64,000 bases of DNA from Cladocopium goreaui (taxonomy: Eukaryota > Sar > Dinophyceae > Suessiales > Symbiodiniaceae). Positions 58,733 through 64,000 of the stretch are shown here, one piece after another. Under the pieces are notes generated by a model, which made no database searches, had not been told where the DNA came from, and saw only the letters and a list, made by a program, of their open reading frames with translations. Within the stretch, counting starts at the first letter, position 1; every line of letters begins with the position of its first letter. Made by a program: the position numbers and the translations under genes. Location: assembly GCA_947184155.2 (NCBI GenBank), contig CAMXCT020006457.1:163581-227580 (forward strand). Direction: 5' to 3'.

Positions 58733-61700
58733 CTTGGCATCTTCCAGTGATGGTCCCAGTTTTTTGGCGATTTATTTTTCCATCAGTTACACAATGTGGA
58801 TGGGGGGCTATGAATACCCATGAGTACCCCAAATGAACAATGCTTAAAACTAAGGTCCCTAAAAAGTCTGCAAGTTAGATGAACAAAATCGGGACGAAAT
58901 TCCTTTCGCATGGGAATCAAATGGCCTTTATAAATGGCCATTGAAAACTCACCGTAAAATGGGTCTGAGTTTAAAGCCTACTATTTTGGATGGGTCATGA
59001 CGGTCATGGTCAAGCCAACGGACTGGGCATAGCCCAGTGATGCCCAATGGAAACGTTCACACCCCCGTCCACCATTTGGTAAGGCTCTGGCCGTCAGAGT
59101 CTCATCGCCAAACGACATGCCAATGCCTTTAAAAAAAATAAGGCGAGTTGAGTTTGCTTCAGCCTCCTGTAGGGATCTGTAGGGATCTGTAGGGATCTGT
59201 GTTCCCCCCTTGGGAAGAGCTTGGGCTTGGTGTTGGCTCACGCTGCGATGTGCAGAGGGGGTCGGTCCTGTCTTGGAACTCAGCGAAGCTACCAAAGGGC
59301 CTGAAGAATCGAATCCCCTGCAGTCCTGATTATATGGGATGCGTACTTTCCAAAACACAATGAGGCCAGTCTTTTTCTGTCTTTGAACAAACTGAGCCAT
59401 TTCTGCGCTTTGTGCTGATATTATACGCCGAGGAATGGAAGACTTTGTAGCCCAAAAACATCCTCAAAAAAAGCATTCTAGGTGGGTTTGTCTGAAAATA
59501 GTACACCTCCAAATTGATACTTAATCAGTATTTTTTGTCATTTTTCCAACATTTTCCCTATCAAATGGTCAGAACTACAGATCATACCCCATTTTCAGCA
59601 AAAACACACACACACATATATATATATATACACATCATGATCCACCATCAAAGCAAGCTTGAGCCGCAACACAGATTCAACACATTACGCAGGTGGCCAA
59701 CTTTCATGGCATGACACGGTGACCCTACAGTTCATGGCCATTTGAATAGGATAAATGGCGATGAACTAATACTAACAGTGGGATTTTGAGGTGCTCTACT
59801 TTCAAATAACCCATATCACTCGAACAGAGTCATATTCAAAGAATGCTCGAGTTCTGACCGTTGGACCCATCTGTAAGTTGGCGGTTTCCAAGCTGCGCCT
59901 CGCATTTTTACATGAGGTACACCTTGGTAGACCTTACACCCCCAAATTTGCATTTCAATATATTTATATAACAAATGCGTGATGATTAATGCGTCTTAGC
60001 ATGGAACATGATGGGAACATGATGGGAACATGATGATTAATGAATGGATTTAGAGACTCCCCATTTTCAGACAAACCAATTTGCGAATCACGAGCCTTCT
60101 GGACGTGCCATTTGGACAATCTTAGACTTACCAAAGGGCAAGCTTGTTATCCAGCTAGGTCCTCCCATTCTCCTCTTGGATGTGCACCCCCCTTGTACCA
60201 GTGGCAACTAGATCAGAACTACTGATAAAACGGTGGATGTCCTTACTTGCCGCATTTCATGTACATGTGCAATATGAAAAATACAACAGGATTATTCAAG
60301 TCTTCTAGCCATGGTTGACAACACAGCCAAACTTAGATATCCTGCCCCCCAAAAAAACACATTATGTTTTAGCTGGTTGGGCTTCGGTAAATACATCCCA
60401 ATTTTTTGGTAAAATGACACAGCACCAAGCTATCCATCCAGTTGGCTCCTCTTTTTCAGCTGCTGAATCGACGGCGGGGCTTCCCGCAAAAAGGCCCGGG
60501 GCGTGCTGCGGGAAAGTCATAGCTGGTCTAGGCCCCTCCCGAATGAAAGCCCGATGGAATGTATTTTTGGATCTGTTCTTTTTCTTGCGCCCTCTATCTA
60601 TACTGTAATCATTATTTCGGTACAGTCCTGTACAGTAGCGGGATGGGATTAGAATGTTTCACCATCTTTGTTTGGTGTTTCAGAATTTTCAGAACTGTCC
60701 ATGGTTTTCGGGCACGTTCCTTTTCCTGAAAGCAATTCCGGCAGTTAGAGTTCAATGTCCCAACCTCTGGATGTTTACAAGTTTCTTCTGGTAGGTAGCC
60801 ATACCAAACAATACCAAGCGTTTGTTTCTGGACTTCTGTGAAACTGGAAATCCATGAAAATCGGGGTTTGTATGTGATTTACCTAGTGGCACATGTTCTT
60901 TCCCCATCTTTCCCCTTGCCAGGCTGAATTGTGAGAGTTCTTCTTTTGTAGTTGCGCTTGTTCAGTGAATTTCCAACACGCTCCATGCTCCATACCACTT
61001 CCATACCAGTTCAGGTGTGGATGGGCCTCTGTTGGGCTTCAAAGCTTTGTCACCTTTTTACATATGGGTTCAATGTGTTTCAATAATAAATCTAATATAT
61101 TCTGTAATCACATAAATAATGAATCATCTTTGGTTCACTAGGGCCTTTTGACACCGCTCATGACTGCCAACGCGGCTGGTCTGGTTGGTGGTAACATCTT
61201 TCAACCCGAAGTGCCACACACATATCAATGACGTTGGACTCACAGAGTATGGAAAGTTGCAAATGAAACCAACAACCAGGCTGGAACTGCATAAGGTGGA
61301 TAACATAGAAAGCTCTGCTTCTGCACCGAATTCCTTACATCCGAACTTTGTCTCAAGCGATTGTCTTCCTGAAGCATGGTGGATCTTTCCTGCTGCACTA
61401 CTAGTCGAAGAGAGGGTAGGCGTTCGAAAAGGGGCAAAATCAGTGGGTTAGTTACCGATAGTTACCGGTAAAATGCGGAGGGAACGATGGATTGTTCATG
61501 ATTGTTCAGTAAAAACATGAGGGTTTCCCGTCCTGTAACATTTATAGTCCCCCAAACATGTGTGACACTTGGAGAAGTCCAAGACCCGCCAAACATGGCC
61601 TGAAAAACAGGGACGAACACGAGCCAACAAGCCGATGGAAACTCATGGGATATCATCAACCATGACAAATCTTTAAAACAATGAGAGTGATAATCTGATG

Positions 61701-64000
61701 TGTCCAAACTGGAACCCGAATGCAGGTATATAACGAGCCAAAATCAACCAATTTGATCATATCACTGTCGCATCTCTGTTGGCTGGATGAATGTGTTTCC
61801 CACTGGCCTTCTAGATGAGCATTCGTGGACCTGGTGACGCAGCTGCAGCTGTTGTGCCCTGTGCCACGCCCTCTAAAGGTATCATGGCTATCTAATTTAT
61901 TAATTATAAACAGGCTCTATCCCAAACACCAAGCAACCAACTGGCCATTTTGATATCCCACATAACACTATTTTGTGTGTTTTTGCTATAGGTGTGACGT
62001 ATTATCCCATTGAAGGTAAACAAAATCAGCATCAATACAGTAGCATGCTGGAACGGCCTAATTGGCCTAACTTTCGTATTTGATAGGTAGTTCATCTGTG
62101 AATAATGGGATTCCCTGGTTCAATTACATTTGAAGAGCTTTATTGAACTGGTGGAAAAAACGCCAAATGAACATCAAACCAACAATCCCACAGGAAACAA
62201 ACCTTGCAAAAAAAATTAAGGAGTTCATGCCGTTGGGACAAAGTTGATCCAGAAAATATCAAGGAAATTTTCGGCCATTGTGAAAGTCCACCTCAATATT
62301 GGCAGCTCATGATTTAAGCATCCAAATGTTGTTGATTCTTTGAGCCGCTAGCGGTCAGTTCAGCTAAGGAGTGACGGTTTCCCAATTTTCATGGTGAAAC
62401 CCGCACTGCCGCGGAACCTTCTCGGGCAGACGTGCTCGGCCTTGGCAGTGCCACACTTTTTGGGTTGCTCTTGATGCAGAAAAACATGCTGATACACACA
62501 CAAACATAAATACATCTACATATATACTATACGTATATATCTGTATTATACCATAATTTATTACATTATATTATACTAATTATATAATATTATATCATAT
62601 CAAATTATATCATATCATATAAAACTGTCATACTATGCTATGCAATGCAATAGATTCTACATACATCGTACACACACACACATATCTATATATATATATA
62701 ATTAATTGCAATTTAATCATAAAATGATTTATACATCTCCTCGAAAAAGATGCAACCTCCTTCCCAATATGCACAGAAAGCGGGGTGTTTTGTGGCCCTA
62801 TTTTGCTGGTGATTTTCGCTTATGGGTCAAAATTCTGATGCTGGGGACGCGGCTGCAGTCGTGCGCTGGCTACGGCCAAACGCATGGCCTCCAATCTGGT
62901 TGCCTCCTAGGAAAATGACCAAGATGTTCAATCATTCATCTAATGATGGCCACATTTAGTTTGGACATGCTTGGAACCTGAGGTTAACGACAACCCCGGA
63001 TAACCCCGTGGGCTGTTCAATTGCGGAGGTGCCATTTTGGTAGCAAATGACAACATTATTTGGGGGTGATCCTTAATCAATCAACCAGGTAAATCTGAAG
63101 CGTTTTTTTTCCTCATACCCCAATGATGTCCTATCAAATCCCAGCATGTTAGTTCAATCCCTATACTTTTGTTGCTTGAACCCATGGATTTTTTTGTAGA
63201 TCGAATAGATCTAGAGCCCCAAAAAAGGGGCAGCCCGTCCTGATCTCTGGCGTTCATCTGGCTAGCTTCCTGCACCGTAGCCCCCGCGGCCGGCGCGGCG
63301 GCCGATGTCGCCGGTACAGCCAAGCCTAGTGGTGAATCGTGGCCACAGGGGAAATGGGGATTTCCTAAAAATGGGGGATCCTCAAAATCATGCGCGGTCC
63401 AAAACCATGGGTTTCAATACTAAAATGGTCCAATTTGGGATGATCTAGGGCTGAAACCTTCAAATGAGTGATTTGACCTCCTTATTTGCTCAATTTACCA
63501 CCCCTTGTAACTGGGGTCGTTGGGAGCAACCCTGTTTTAGGAGGCATAACAAAAAATTGGGATGTTGGAGAATTTTGCGTTTTTTGGTTGCGTTATTTTG
63601 GGGGATTTTGGAGGGATGTTAGGGACTTGGTGGTGTTTTAGGCAAAACGTTCCGTGGTTCTACTCATTGCAACTCCTGATGCTCCGAAGGGGCTCTGAAT
63701 CATGTGGCAAGCCTATAATGATCCATTGGGAAACCACCACAGCCAGTTCCTTTGGCTTCCCCACCACGGACTGACAGCAAGAAACCTGGAGGTACAACCC
63801 TGAAATGATTGCCTGGAGGGGTCATCATCCTAGGCCCCCTACAAAGAGAATGATCATAAGTTCACAATGGTTCAAAGAAACTTGACATAGCCATGATATA
63901 GCCATTGCTACAAATAGATATTTCATGATATTTCATGTTTGAAACCACCTCAGCCAAACTATATACGGTGAGCGTTTGTGTTTTTCGCAGCTCAAACATG
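58733..64000. other. Mostly non-coding DNA, a few weak exon candidates
   Basis: No gene is established. Weak minus-strand candidates are an ankyrin-like 26-bp piece at 59242-59267, a GC-rich segment at about 63230-63330 reading QMNARDQDG, and alanine/proline-rich GC islands near 60450-60550 and 62840-62900. Repeats include a triple TGTAGGGATC (59167-59200) and CA/TA microsatellites at 59603-59631 and 62668-62701. Confidence 0.45.
59242..59267 (-). CDS. Candidate 26-bp ankyrin micro-exon
   Basis: Between GACAG|G and a GTGAGC donor the minus strand reads DRPPLHIAA plus two bases, the xxPLHIAA start of an ankyrin repeat. It cannot join the ubiquitin-like exon to its left in phase. It would therefore belong to a further gene whose other exons were not identified. 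Confidence 0.35.

Noticed and set aside
1..64000. Bacterial-style operons, ribosome-binding sites, CRISPR arrays, rRNA or tRNA genes
   Set aside because: No such structures were seen. The interspersed inverted repeats are irregularly spaced MITE-like elements, not CRISPR repeats. A tRNA scan by software was not possible here.

Overview
This window looks like nuclear DNA of a dinoflagellate, most probably a Symbiodiniaceae-type genome. The case rests on three things read from the sequence. Genes are broken into many tiny exons. Splice donors are a mixture of GT, GC and GA, while every acceptor I could place reads AG|G. Most of the DNA is intronic and full of small inverted-repeat elements and a dinoflagellate-style copia retrotransposon. 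No operons, bacterial signals, rRNA or CRISPR were seen. Species is not determined.

Almost everything assignable lies on the minus strand, so the window reads right to left as one unidirectional block. At 58.7-46.5 kb is a gene for a ubiquitin-like plus ankyrin-repeat protein (10 good exons, one candidate 23-bp exon and a stop-containing last exon). At 44.1-23.5 kb is a complete AMP-forming acyl-CoA synthetase gene. I could join 28 exons (27-102 bp) into one uninterrupted 567-codon frame carrying all the family motifs. At 21.5 to below 4.7 kb is a second ankyrin-repeat gene. Three of its exons (21.5, 17.4 and 13.9 kb) join in phase into an ankyrin unit, and another exon lies at 4.7 kb.

The introns of the second ankyrin gene hold the bulky elements. 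A full-length Ty1/copia element (5156-12595) has two apparently identical 127-bp LTRs and 5-bp target duplications, but its polyprotein lies in four overlapping frames. A LINE-like reverse transcriptase ORF sits at 14.37-16.25 kb. A block of tandem arrays fills 18.3-20.9 kb. Both retroelements lie in the same sense as the host gene.

The introns of the synthetase and ubiquitin-like/ankyrin genes carry at least three families of roughly 85-120-bp inverted-repeat (MITE-like) elements. A long GC-rich foldback structure with two nested hairpins lies at 51.0-51.45 kb, and a degenerate TTTAGGG-rich tract at 47.9-48.7 kb. The copia element contains eight copies of a 15-bp hairpin whose stems differ in sequence but stay complementary.

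The flanks 1-4.7 kb and 59.3-64 kb are mostly AT-rich, repeat-bearing DNA in which no gene could be supported beyond weak exon candidates.
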